NCBI GenBank assembly: GCA_002348705.1
Contig: DEAU01000045.1
Location: 25,817 to 37,588 of the forward strand
From: Candidatus Neomicrothrix sp. UBA2974
Lineage (GTDB): Bacteria > Actinomycetota > Acidimicrobiia > Acidimicrobiales > MedAcidi-G1
Length of the DNA: 11,772 nt
Reading direction: 5' to 3'
Position numbers and translations under genes: made by a program. Shown here one piece after another: positions 1 through 6,855 of the stretch; position 1 is the stretch's first letter; each line of letters opens with the position of its first letter. Under the pieces are notes generated by a model that was given only the letters and a program-made list of their open reading frames with translations, had not been told where the DNA came from and did no database searches.

Positions 1-919
1 GGTAGAGGCTGGTCTTGCCGTGCTGTGGTAGACCGACTGCGGTGTAGAGCTCGGCCAGAGATTTCATTGGCAGCAGCGATTTAAGGAAACCCACCAGTTC
101 TGACGGACTGGGCCATTCAACGAAGAAGTATGAGCGGGTAAAACTGAATAGTCGGCTGGCTTGGGCCTCGGTGACTAGCACTGTGTCAATCCTTAGGCCG
201 TCGTCGGTGTGAACGACCGGGATGACGATTGGGGTGATCCGGTTTTGTTGGCGGAGCCGACCCACCAAGTAGGCCCCCTTGTTTCGATAGAAGACCGGCC
301 GGAGCATGTCGATGCCGTCAGCCGACAGGCTGTCCCACTCTTCTATGAGGAACGAGTCGATCCGAGCTGCGACCCGTCGGGCGTCACCGTCCAGATCAGC
401 CCATGAGGCTTCAAAACCGACCGCGTATAGCACCTGTCGGACCATTGCTGCGGTATCGCGGACCCGAGTGGCTGTGGTGAACAATTCGGCACGTCCCTCT
501 CCGCGAGGCACTGTGGTAGCTCCAAACCAACGCAGTTCGACGTCGTTGTCGACTCCGATAGTGGTAAATATCCGACGGGTCACCGAGTTGAAAAAAGTCT
601 CGGCGAGGCCAAAATCGCTACGTTCCGCTATTCGCGATTTGTAGTGGCTTCGGGCTGCCCGCCAGGCACCCCGCCGGTCGGTCACGCTGTCGACCAACGG
701 GCGAACACGCTCCACCGTGGTCATTACGTTGGCCCTGTGGAGGGCCAACCGCTGCCGGGAATCGTCCTCTTGGGCAGCCCACTCGCGGTAGGTGAAGTGG
801 GTGGCAGCGCGACGAGAGACCTTGCGGAAACTTGCGATGTAGTCGACGAATCCAGCTAGCACCGTGTCGGCGATCTGGCGCCCGCTCGTCTCGGTGGCCG
901 CTTCTGGTTCAGAAGCCAT
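1..919 (-). CDS. aceK: Isocitrate dehydrogenase kinase/phosphatase AceK, N-terminal half (partial, 3' end beyond left edge)
   Basis: I translated the minus strand from the ATG at 919 by hand. The frame stays open to base 1 for 306 codons with no stop. The product follows E. coli AceK nearly collinearly: ETFFNSV at residues 107-113, VFYRNKGAYLVG at 209-220, HTDDG at 237-241, FTRSYFFVEWP at 260-270 and AELYTAVG at 289-296 match E. coli ESFFNSV, LFYRNKAAWLVG, HQTDDG, FARSYFMVYAP and AELYMAIG. In E. coli AceK phosphorylates and dephosphorylates isocitrate dehydrogenase, directing isocitrate between the TCA cycle and the glyoxylate bypass. Only the N-terminal regulatory domain is visible; the ATP-binding kinase/phosphatase domain lies beyond the edge, so catalytic integrity cannot be judged. 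The start overlaps the upstream SnoaL-like stop by one base (TGATG), implying translational coupling. The ATG matches the E. coli N-terminus in length. Family assignment is secure; the host context is unusual because AceK is best known from Proteobacteria. Confidence 0.93.
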   Translation of the reverse strand, partial: MASEPEAATETSGRQIADTVLAGFVDYIASFRKVSRRAATHFTYREWAAQEDDSRQRLALHRANVMTTVERVRPLVDSVTDRRGAWRAARSHYKSRIAERSDFGLAETFFNSVTRRIFTTIGVDNDVELRWFGATTVPRGEGRAELFTTATRVRDTAAMVRQVLYAVGFEASWADLDGDARRVAARIDSFLIEEWDSLSADGIDMLRPVFYRNKGAYLVGRLRQQNRITPIVIPVVHTDDGLRIDTVLVTEAQASRLFSFTRSYFFVEWPSPSELVGFLKSLLPMKSLAELYTAVGLPQHGKTSLY

Positions 920-1923
920 CAGGCGCTGTCCTCGGCGTCTCCGTGCATCGCCTGAAAGTCTTGCCAGGTCTCGTCTTCGGCGGGGAGAGTGCCCCAACCA
1001 TCATGGTTATTTGGCCAGTTGGCTGTCGACAGGCCAAGAGGATTGACACCTACTTCGGCTCCATAGAAGAGACGGTGAGACCTCTTTACAAATAGCCATA
1101 TGCCGTTGATCCGCTGGTACTGGTCGTCGTAGCGGATCGATTGGTGGATCCAACGCCTTCCATCTTGCACTTCGGCTCGGCAGTAGACATATCCGGTGGC
1201 GTTGTCGGGGTTCTCGAAATCGATTTGGTGTGTTCCCACGTGAAGGATTGTCACGCCTATGGCGGCCAGTTGACGTGTGAGATCTTCGCGAAGAGCGACT
1301 CGACCAGAGAGGCCCCCTCCCACACGGACTTCGGGCACGAATAACGCGACTAGGGCATCGAGGTCTCTGCGATCGGTTGCCAGCGCGTAACGGGCAACCA
1401 ACTGGCGAATGTCGGCCTCAGCTAGGAGTCGTTCCGGAGGGCTTATGCGGGTGGATGTGTCTTCGGCTGTGGCTGCCCGTAGTCGTTGGTCAGCCCAGCC
1501 GCCGGGAGTCGTGCCGTCGACAAGTACCCGACGAGAAGCGAATAGCCAATGTCCTTGGATCGGTCGGAATTTGTCTTGATAACGACCCCAGTGGTCAACC
1601 CCGGCGTCGGTCATCACCGTGAAGTACGACTGTCCGAGGGCCTCCTCCGGACCCTCGATGGTGATGGTGGGGGCCGCCGCATGGTGCTGGAGGTAGCGGG
1701 GGACTTCACTGCGAGATTCATTTGCCAACGAGTCGCGGGTCGTGGTAAAGATCGAGCGGATGTCGTTTGTACCGTCGTAGGTCTGGCCATCACCTATGTC
1801 CATGGTCGCGTCCGGAGCGAAAAGGGTTAGTAGTTCTTCGAACTGCCCGCGGTCACCGAGGGCGTTGTACGAGGCAACGAGGTGTCGGATCTGCTCCCGT
1901 GCGTCGATTTCCCAAGCCTCCAC
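919..1923 (-). CDS. Tandem SnoaL/NTF2-like domain protein
   Basis: This 334-residue protein contains two copies of a SnoaL-like (NTF2 superfamily) alpha+beta cone domain. Copy 1 (about residues 1-165) opens with an IRHLVASYNALGDRG helix, an LFAPDATMD segment and an HWLFASRRV strand. Copy 2 (about 165-334) repeats the pattern with IRQLVARYALATDRRD, LFVPEV and IWLFVKRSHR. Family members include polyketide cyclases, dehydratases, ring-hydroxylating dioxygenase small subunits and binding proteins, so the substrate cannot be inferred. Single-domain members are usually about 130-170 residues; this one looks like an internal duplication or fusion. No signal peptide or membrane segment is evident, so it is probably cytoplasmic. 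The start is a GTG at 1921-1923, preceded on the minus strand by a good GGGAGGAG site. The stop overlaps the aceK start, making this the first gene of a two-gene unit. Confidence 0.82.
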   Translation of the reverse strand: MEAWEIDAREQIRHLVASYNALGDRGQFEELLTLFAPDATMDIGDGQTYDGTNDIRSIFTTTRDSLANESRSEVPRYLQHHAAAPTITIEGPEEALGQSYFTVMTDAGVDHWGRYQDKFRPIQGHWLFASRRVLVDGTTPGGWADQRLRAATAEDTSTRISPPERLLAEADIRQLVARYALATDRRDLDALVALFVPEVRVGGGLSGRVALREDLTRQLAAIGVTILHVGTHQIDFENPDNATGYVYCRAEVQDGRRWIHQSIRYDDQYQRINGIWLFVKRSHRLFYGAEVGVNPLGLSTANWPNNHDGWGTLPAEDETWQDFQAMHGDAEDSA

Positions 1924-1967
1924 GCGGCTCCTCCCAATTATGCGGACTACTACTAGCGTGCCCGACG
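1924..1967. promoter_or_regulatory. Short divergent intergenic region
   Basis: These 44 bases separate the head-to-head SnoaL-like and PLP-enzyme genes and must hold promoter information for both. The minus-strand gene has a clear Shine-Dalgarno (plus-strand ctcctccc at 1928-1935, reading GGGAGGAG). The plus-strand gene has none; a TACTAG (1951-1956) about 11 bases before its ATG could be a -10 element of a leaderless or nearly leaderless transcript. Promoter positions are inference. Confidence 0.4.
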
Positions 1968-3137
1968 ATGGACGAACTCCACGACATTCGTGCCCGATTT
2001 CCTGCGATTGATGGCCAGTGGGCCCGGTTTGACGGACCGGGTGGGACCCAGGTGGTAGACACCGCTATCGAAGCCGCTGCCGATTGGCAGCGCAGTGGAA
2101 ATAATGCCAATTCGCTCGGAGCCTTCGCTGCTGCCTATGCCTGCGATGACCTCGTAGTTCGAGCTAGTGCCACAATGGGTCGTCTGTTGGGTGCGGACCC
2201 GAAGGGCATTATTTTGGGTCCTAGCACCACGGCCAACATGATGGCGTTGACTCGGGCCATCGGTCGCTGGGTTGGCCCGGGGGATGAGGTGATATGTACG
2301 GCCCTGGATCATGATTCCAACGTGTCGCCCTGGCTGCTGATGGCCGAGGACACCGGCTGCAGGGTTCAGATTGCCGATTTCGACCCATCCACCGGGCGGT
2401 TGTCGGTTGAGGCAGTGGCCGATTTGGTCAGTTCGTCGACGAGATGGGTAGCAGTTACAGGCGCTTCCAACGTGATTGGAACCATTCCGGACGTGTCCGC
2501 CATCACCCAAGTGGCCCACGAAGTCGGTGCCCGTGTTGTCGTCGATGGCGTACATCTGACCCCACATCGACAGGTGGATGTGGCATGCATCGGCTGTGAC
2601 GTCTTCACCACTTCGTCCTACAAGTGGTATGGCCCCCACGCTGGAATCATGTGGGTCGAACCTGGACTTCTCGATGATTTAGACGCCTATAAGTTGAGAG
2701 CGGTTTCGGACCTGGGCCCAGAGCGTTTCCAATACGGGACCACATCTTGGGAGAGTTTGGCTGGCCTTGATGCGGCTGCCGAGTTCTTGTTGGACGTTGG
2801 TCTTGATCGTATTGCCGCAGCGGAAGCTATTCGGTTTCGGCGACTTCTTGATGGTCTTCATGACCAGTCTGGGGTTCGTGTAGTTGGCCCGCAGGACTCT
2901 TCAGACCGAGCGCCCACATTGATGTTTGAGGTGGAAGGATTTAGCCCAAGTGAGGCGGCTTCGGCACTCGCTGAGCATCGCGTCGCCGTTTGGGACGGTA
3001 GTAACTACGCAGTAGATGCTATGGAGCCATTGGGGCTGAACACCAAGGACGGAGCAGTTCGGGCCGGAATAAGCGCATACACCAACGACGAGGATGTTGA
3101 TCGCTTGCTTGCTGCAGTTGCTGATATCGCGAATTGA
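1968..3137 (+). CDS. Cysteine-desulfurase-like class V PLP-dependent enzyme (VC1184-type subfamily)
   Basis: This 389-residue fold-type I PLP enzyme belongs to the class V aminotransferase/NifS-SufS group. DGPGGTQV (22-29) and the N-x-x-S-x-GAF segment (45-53) resemble the 'cysteine desulfurase-like protein' subfamily typified by Vibrio VC1184. Cofactor residues are present: H115 in LDHDSN for ring stacking, D193 in VVDGVH for the pyridine nitrogen, and K219 in TSSYKWYGPH for the Schiff base. The substrate-loop cysteine that makes the persulfide in SufS/IscS is missing: no Cys occurs after residue 219, and the equivalent region reads WDGSNYA (about 340-348). It is therefore probably not a classical sulfur donor; the reaction is unknown. 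The open frame extends upstream to 1767, but that part is antisense to the SnoaL-like gene, and MDELHDIRARFPAID is a normal subfamily N-terminus, so I place the start at the ATG at 1968. No Shine-Dalgarno is visible. Confidence 0.88.
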   Translation: MDELHDIRARFPAIDGQWARFDGPGGTQVVDTAIEAAADWQRSGNNANSLGAFAAAYACDDLVVRASATMGRLLGADPKGIILGPSTTANMMALTRAIGRWVGPGDEVICTALDHDSNVSPWLLMAEDTGCRVQIADFDPSTGRLSVEAVADLVSSSTRWVAVTGASNVIGTIPDVSAITQVAHEVGARVVVDGVHLTPHRQVDVACIGCDVFTTSSYKWYGPHAGIMWVEPGLLDDLDAYKLRAVSDLGPERFQYGTTSWESLAGLDAAAEFLLDVGLDRIAAAEAIRFRRLLDGLHDQSGVRVVGPQDSSDRAPTLMFEVEGFSPSEAASALAEHRVAVWDGSNYAVDAMEPLGLNTKDGAVRAGISAYTNDEDVDRLLAAVADIAN

Positions 3138-3153
3138 ACGGGTCGGCGAGGCT

Positions 3154-3159
3154 GGAGGT
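3154..3159 (+). promoter_or_regulatory. Shine-Dalgarno-like GGAGGT upstream of a possible TTG start
   Basis: GGAGGT lies six to seven bases before a TTG at 3165 that is in frame with the downstream CoA-transferase. The spacing is ideal, whereas the family-consistent ATGs at 3243 and 3276 have no comparable site. If functional, it would add 37 residues to the N-terminus. It may be coincidental. Confidence 0.4.
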
Positions 3160-3275
3160 CAATTTTGCAGGAGAGGGTTGGTGCTTCTCAGCGAATGGCC
3201 GCCGGTTCGTCAACCGACCGACCGGCCTGTGATCCTCGGTCCATGACTTATCAAGATGATTGTCAGGCCGAGCCA

Positions 3276-4493
3276 ATGGAAAAGGTTCGGCCACTTGAGG
3301 GAGTCCGAGTCTTGGCGGTCGAGCAGATGGCTGCCCTCCCTTTTGCCACCCAACTGATGGCGCGCTTGGGCGCTGACGTGGTCAAGGTCGAGCACCCGTC
3401 AGGAGGAGATAGCGGCCGTGGCTCGCTCCCGGCGGTCCATGACCCGGAGGGCAGGTCGGTAGGTGCGACATTCTTGCGCAATAATTTGAATAAGCGCAGT
3501 GTGGCTATAGACCTAAAGAAGCCGGAGGGCGTTGATCTGGTCCTACGTATGGCGCCTGGTTTTGACGTGTTCGGAGAAAACTTTCGAGCCGGAACCGCGG
3601 AACGCCTGGGCATTGGGTATGAGGAAGTTCGGAGAGTGCACCCGGCCGTGATCTATCTTTCGGTGTCAGGCTTCGGTCAGGATCCAGCATCGCCCTATCG
3701 GGACATGGGCGCCTATGCATCAGTCGTGGAGGGCATGTCCGGCATCTACGAGTTCAAACGGGCGCCGGGACGCTCACCCACTGCGAACCCGGTGGGGGCG
3801 CTTGGAGATATTAGTTCGGCGTTGTTTGGCACTATCGGTGTGCTGTCAGCGCTGCGCCACCGCGATCGTGCAGGCGTTGGTCAGCAAATCGATGTTGCCA
3901 TGCTGGACGCCACCGTTGCGATGACCGACATCGTTACCAATTTCCAGTCCATGGGCCTAGAGCGAGAATGGGGAAGCGGCACGGGAATCGTTGACACCTT
4001 CGGAGCGTCGGACGGGTATTTCGTTCTGCAGTGCGTTCGTGAACACCACTTTTCTGTGCTGTGCGCCGAGATCGGTCGGCCGGATTTGGTCAGTGATGAG
4101 CGGTTAGCCAGCCGATCCGGATGGCAGGATCACATGTCGGACATCCTGCGGCCGGCCATCGAGTCTTGGGCGGAGAATCTCACCGTGGCCGAGGTTGTCG
4201 ACGTTCTTTCGGGAGCGGGCCTGGCCTGTGGCCCATCTCTGACAGCGTCCCAAGTGGTAGCCGATGAGCACTTAATGGTTCGCAAAATGCTGGTGGAGAC
4301 TTTGCCCGGCGATGCTAAGGCTCCAGTGTTGGTCCCGGGCAATCCGGTGAAATTCTCGGCGGTGCCCGAGGTGGACGATGTCCGCGTGCCGTGGTTGGGC
4401 GAGCACACCGAATCGGTTCTAGCCGACGAACTTGGCTTGGAGGTCGACGAACTGAAGGACTTGCGGGCCCGAGGTGTCATCGGTGCTACCTGA
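3276..4493 (+). CDS. CoA-transferase family III (CaiB/BaiF) protein
   Basis: This 405-residue protein belongs to family III CoA-transferases (formyl-CoA:oxalate CoA-transferase, CaiB, BaiF, alpha-methylacyl-CoA racemase relatives). They move CoA between carboxylic acids or epimerise acyl-CoAs in the cytoplasm, usually as interlocked dimers. Seen: the N-terminal PLEGVRVL strand, ARLGADVVKVEHP, NKRSVAIDLK, an F-x-E-N-F-R-A-G-T stretch, and GALGDISSA, whose D178 aligns with the catalytic Asp that forms the aspartyl-CoA anhydride. The C-terminal WLGEHTESVL is typical. The acyl substrate cannot be read from sequence. The start is uncertain: ATG 3276 gives a family-typical N-terminus, ATG 3243 is an alternative, and TTG 3165 has the better ribosome site but adds a non-conserved 37-residue extension. 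It follows the PLP-enzyme gene on the same strand after a roughly 140-base gap and may share its transcript. Confidence 0.9.
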   Translation: MEKVRPLEGVRVLAVEQMAALPFATQLMARLGADVVKVEHPSGGDSGRGSLPAVHDPEGRSVGATFLRNNLNKRSVAIDLKKPEGVDLVLRMAPGFDVFGENFRAGTAERLGIGYEEVRRVHPAVIYLSVSGFGQDPASPYRDMGAYASVVEGMSGIYEFKRAPGRSPTANPVGALGDISSALFGTIGVLSALRHRDRAGVGQQIDVAMLDATVAMTDIVTNFQSMGLEREWGSGTGIVDTFGASDGYFVLQCVREHHFSVLCAEIGRPDLVSDERLASRSGWQDHMSDILRPAIESWAENLTVAEVVDVLSGAGLACGPSLTASQVVADEHLMVRKMLVETLPGDAKAPVLVPGNPVKFSAVPEVDDVRVPWLGEHTESVLADELGLEVDELKDLRARGVIGAT

Positions 4494-4567
4494 CCAGTGG
4501 CGTACGGTGGCCTGAGTGCTCGGAACGCAGTGTGAGAGAACTGATAGGTGACACCGGACCTAGGAAG

Positions 4568-4577
4568 AAGGGGGTGA
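4568..4577 (+). promoter_or_regulatory. Strong ribosome binding site of selD, fixing the ATG start at 4582
   Basis: AAGGGGGTGA differs from the ideal anti-16S complement AAGGAGGTGA at one base, which can still form a G-U pair, and stands four bases before the ATG at 4582. This supports initiation upstream of the in-frame TGA. The GTG at 4666, which a standard caller would use, has no such site. Confidence 0.8.
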
Positions 4578-4581
4578 CGAG

Positions 4582-5616
4582 ATGGAGGCTTCCCGCCGTC
4601 TGACTCAGTTCAGCCACGGTGCTGGTTGAGGATGCAAGCTCGCTCCTGGCGAGCTGGCGCACGTTGTGCGCCGCTTAGCGCCCGTCACACATCCAGACCT
4701 ATTGGTTGGCGTCGAAAGTGGTGATGACGCTGCTGTCTGGCGTCTTGATGACAATCGAGCGTTGGTCTTTACCGCTGACTTCATCACTCCGGTCGTTGAC
4801 GATGCACGTGCCTGGGGAAGGGTTGCCGCAGCCAACGCAGTTTCCGATATATACGCCATGGGGGGTCAGCCGCTCCTGGCCCTTGACTTGGTGGCATGGA
4901 ATAGTGAGCAGCTATCAACTGACCTGTTGGGCGATGTCATGCTCGGTGCACAGGATGTTGCCGACGAGGGCGGGTTCTTTTTAGCCGGCGGACACACCGT
5001 TGATGATCCGGAACCCAAGTTCGGTCTGGCCGTGGTCGGGGAGGCCCATCCGGACAAGTTGCTGACGAACACTGGCTTTCGGGATGGCGATGTCCTAATC
5101 CTCACGAAGCCACTAGGCGTTGGTGTGGTTACCACGGCTATCAAACGGGGTAACGCTCCGCCCGAGTTGACTGCCGAAATCTTGGATTCGATGACACGCC
5201 TAAACAACGATGCATCGCGGATCGCCATTGAGGCTGGCGCCACAGGCGCCACCGATGTGACTGGCTTTGGTCTACTAGGGCACTTAGGGCGGGCCATGCG
5301 GGAATCGGGTCTAAACGCTCGTATAGAAGTGGCCGCTGTCGCCGTCCCTGATGGGGTTCGGGATTTGGCTGAGGCCGGCGCGATGCCGGGGGGAAGCCGA
5401 CGGAACTTGGCTTGGGTAGATGATCATGTTGACCGTGGCGACTTTGAAGAGTTGGACCTGCTGCTACTAGCCGACGCACAGACTTCCGGCGGGTTGGTCT
5501 TTGGTGTGGAGGAGGATCGGGCAGAAAGCGCTTTCGCTGATCTTGAGTCCACTGGTCACCGTCCTTCGATTATTGGCCGCACCACGGTAGGCGAAGGACT
5601 TATCACACTGATCTGA
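4582..5616 (+). CDS. selD: Selenide, water dikinase (selenophosphate synthetase) SelD, a selenocysteine-containing form with TGA at 4627-4629 read as Sec
   Basis: SelD makes selenophosphate from selenide and ATP (giving AMP and phosphate), the selenium donor for selenocysteine and 2-selenouridine. Reading from the ATG at 4582, through the TGA at 4627-4629 as Sec, gives 344 residues, the normal family length. The N-terminus is LTQFSHGAG-Sec-GCK at residues 7-19, matching E. coli LTQYSHGAGCGCK with Sec16 at the catalytic Cys17 position. Other key residues are conserved with a constant offset: K19, D49 in SGDDAAVW, D66 in TADF, N85 and D89 in AANAVSDIYAMGG, and D225 in ATDVTGFGLLGH (E. coli K20, D51, D68, N87, D91, D227). 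A caller treating TGA as stop would begin at the GTG at 4666 and lose the active-site loop. A near-ideal ribosome site precedes the ATG, and a hairpin lies just 3' of the TGA. It sits between a CoA-transferase and a kinase gene; selA, selB and selC are not in the window. Confidence 0.95.
4627..4629 (+). other. In-frame TGA recoded as selenocysteine (Sec16 of SelD)
   Basis: The TGA interrupts an otherwise continuous SelD frame at the exact active-site position occupied by Cys or Sec across the family. Conserved coding sequence lies on both sides: TQFSHGAG before and GCKLAPGEL after. A random nonsense mutation would be unlikely to land here with everything else intact. Confidence 0.93.
4634..4658 (+). 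promoter_or_regulatory. Candidate bacterial SECIS hairpin downstream of the Sec TGA
   Basis: AGCTCGC (4637-4643) pairs perfectly with GCGAGCT (4649-4655) around the five-base loop TCCTG. Beyond an A-G mismatch (4636/4656), C-G and G-C pairs (4635/4657, 4634/4658) extend the stem. The hairpin begins four bases after the TGA and lies inside the coding region, as bacterial SECIS elements do for SelB binding. The apical loop begins 14 bases after the TGA and carries its only G at the last position, so it does not perfectly fit the usual rule of a G near the start of the loop. Confidence 0.6.
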
Positions 5617-5658
5617 GAAACAGGGACCGGAGTAACCAGGAGGGTGACGAACGGGACA

Positions 5659-6849
5659 ATGACTAAGCGTCTGGCCATTGACATCCCCCAATCAGCGGGT
5701 GATCTGACGGCAGAGTGGTTGACCGACGCTGTCCGTTCTTCGGGACTAGTTAGCGGCGCGCGTGTCATCGATTTCACGGTCGGTAGGCCCGGTTCGGGAA
5801 TGGGCTTCACGGGACAAACCCTTCGGGTCGGACTTTCTTGGGATGTTCACGAGGATGATGCTCCAGAGGCAGTTCTGGTGAAGTTCCCCAGCGAGAATGC
5901 TGGCAACCGGGGGCTAGCCGAAGCCGAGGGTGGGTATGACCGGGAGTTCGACTTCTACGAGCGATTCGGCCATCGAGTACCTGTTCGGGTACCCCGTCTT
6001 ATTCACTCGGTTCGCGATCCTGGTCCTCCTGCCGTGACCCGAAGGCGGAGAGAGCGGTTCTGTGACGGTCTCCCGCCGCCGGTCACCCGATTTATCGGTC
6101 GGCATGCCCGGAAGCTGATCCGTCCGTCGCACCGGCGCTACGTGCTCGTTCTCGAATACGTTTCTGATGCCCGGGTGACAACTGCACAGCAGTTGCCTTC
6201 GGACGAGGATCTCTCGGCCATCTTGCAAGCACTGGCGCGTCTGCACGCCCACTTCTGGCGGGCGCCCGAGCTAGCCGACCCGACGGTGGTCGAGTGGTCG
6301 ATGGTTAGTCAGATGCCGAATGTCATGCACGGCCTATACAGGGCATGGCGTGATGAGGTAGTGACGCGAGTCCCTGAGGTGTTTACACCCAAATTTATGA
6401 GGCACGCCGATTGGTTTGGTGACCGGATTTCCGAGTTGGTGCGATACCTGGACGAGCCTGTGGCCCTGCGCCATGGCGATAGCCGCACCGACAACCTGCT
6501 TTTCACCAGCAGTGGAGTGGTAATTGTCGATTTTGGAGTGGCGGGTTCAGGTCGGCCGGCTGGAGACGTGGCCTACCTGCTGTCAGAAAGCATTCCGCCT
6601 GGGCCTAATGCCCGCGAGATGTTCGTCGACCTGTGCCAGCGGTACCACGAGTGCTTGGTCGAGGCTGGAGTGCGAGACCACCCGCTTGACGAGTTTCTGA
6701 TCGATTGCGACGTCGTGCTAGCTGTTCAGGCCTACCGGGCGGTTCTCATCGAGGCCAGCTATGAGGCCGATTACGAGGGGGAATCTCTGGTCAAACTTTG
6801 GGGACCGCGCATCTCTGCTCTACTTCCCGACGATGTGCCCGATATCTGA
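5659..6849 (+). CDS. Phosphotransferase, APH/ecdysteroid-kinase-like family
   Basis: This 396-residue protein has a protein-kinase-like aminoglycoside-phosphotransferase fold. The N-terminal region has GDLTAEWLTDAVRSSGL and a glycine-rich G-x-G-M-G-F-T-G segment, with AVLVKFPSE carrying the likely ATP-binding Lys. YDREFDFYERF, a VLVLEYV hinge, HGDSRTDN (272-279, catalytic Asp274 and Asn279) and VDFG (Asp291, metal binding) follow in order. Relatives phosphorylate small hydroxylated molecules, and many are annotated as EcKL or acyl-CoA-dehydrogenase-like; the substrate is unknown. No transmembrane segment is evident. The gene starts 42 bases after selD and is probably co-transcribed with it. 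AGGAGG at 5638-5643 sits right against an in-frame GTG (5644) and 15 bases from the ATG (5659); I prefer the ATG, but GTG would add only five residues. Its stop is six bases from the convergent crotonase stop. Confidence 0.85.
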   Translation: MTKRLAIDIPQSAGDLTAEWLTDAVRSSGLVSGARVIDFTVGRPGSGMGFTGQTLRVGLSWDVHEDDAPEAVLVKFPSENAGNRGLAEAEGGYDREFDFYERFGHRVPVRVPRLIHSVRDPGPPAVTRRRRERFCDGLPPPVTRFIGRHARKLIRPSHRRYVLVLEYVSDARVTTAQQLPSDEDLSAILQALARLHAHFWRAPELADPTVVEWSMVSQMPNVMHGLYRAWRDEVVTRVPEVFTPKFMRHADWFGDRISELVRYLDEPVALRHGDSRTDNLLFTSSGVVIVDFGVAGSGRPAGDVAYLLSESIPPGPNAREMFVDLCQRYHECLVEAGVRDHPLDEFLIDCDVVLAVQAYRAVLIEASYEADYEGESLVKLWGPRISALLPDDVPDI

Positions 6850-6855
6850 GTTCGA

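Noticed and set aside
209..859. Several plus-strand open frames in the left 0.9 kb
   Set aside because: They are shadows of aceK on the minus strand, which has strong collinear similarity to E. coli AceK.
1767..1967. N-terminal extension of the PLP enzyme into the SnoaL-like gene
   Set aside because: The extension is antisense to a convincing gene, rich in Arg and Pro, and absent from the family; ATG 1968 gives the normal N-terminus.
1953..2639. Long minus-strand open frame of 228 codons
   Set aside because: It lies antisense to the well-supported PLP enzyme and its translation resembles no family.
4582..4629. The TGA as a nonsense mutation making selD a pseudogene
   Set aside because: The TGA is exactly at the known Sec/Cys position, all other catalytic residues are intact, the length is normal, and a hairpin follows. 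A random stop is much less likely.
4666..5616. SelD as a gene starting at GTG 4666 (truncated, non-Sec)
   Set aside because: This start lacks the conserved HGAG-Sec-GCK loop and has no ribosome site; the same frame continues upstream through one TGA to a well-supported ATG.
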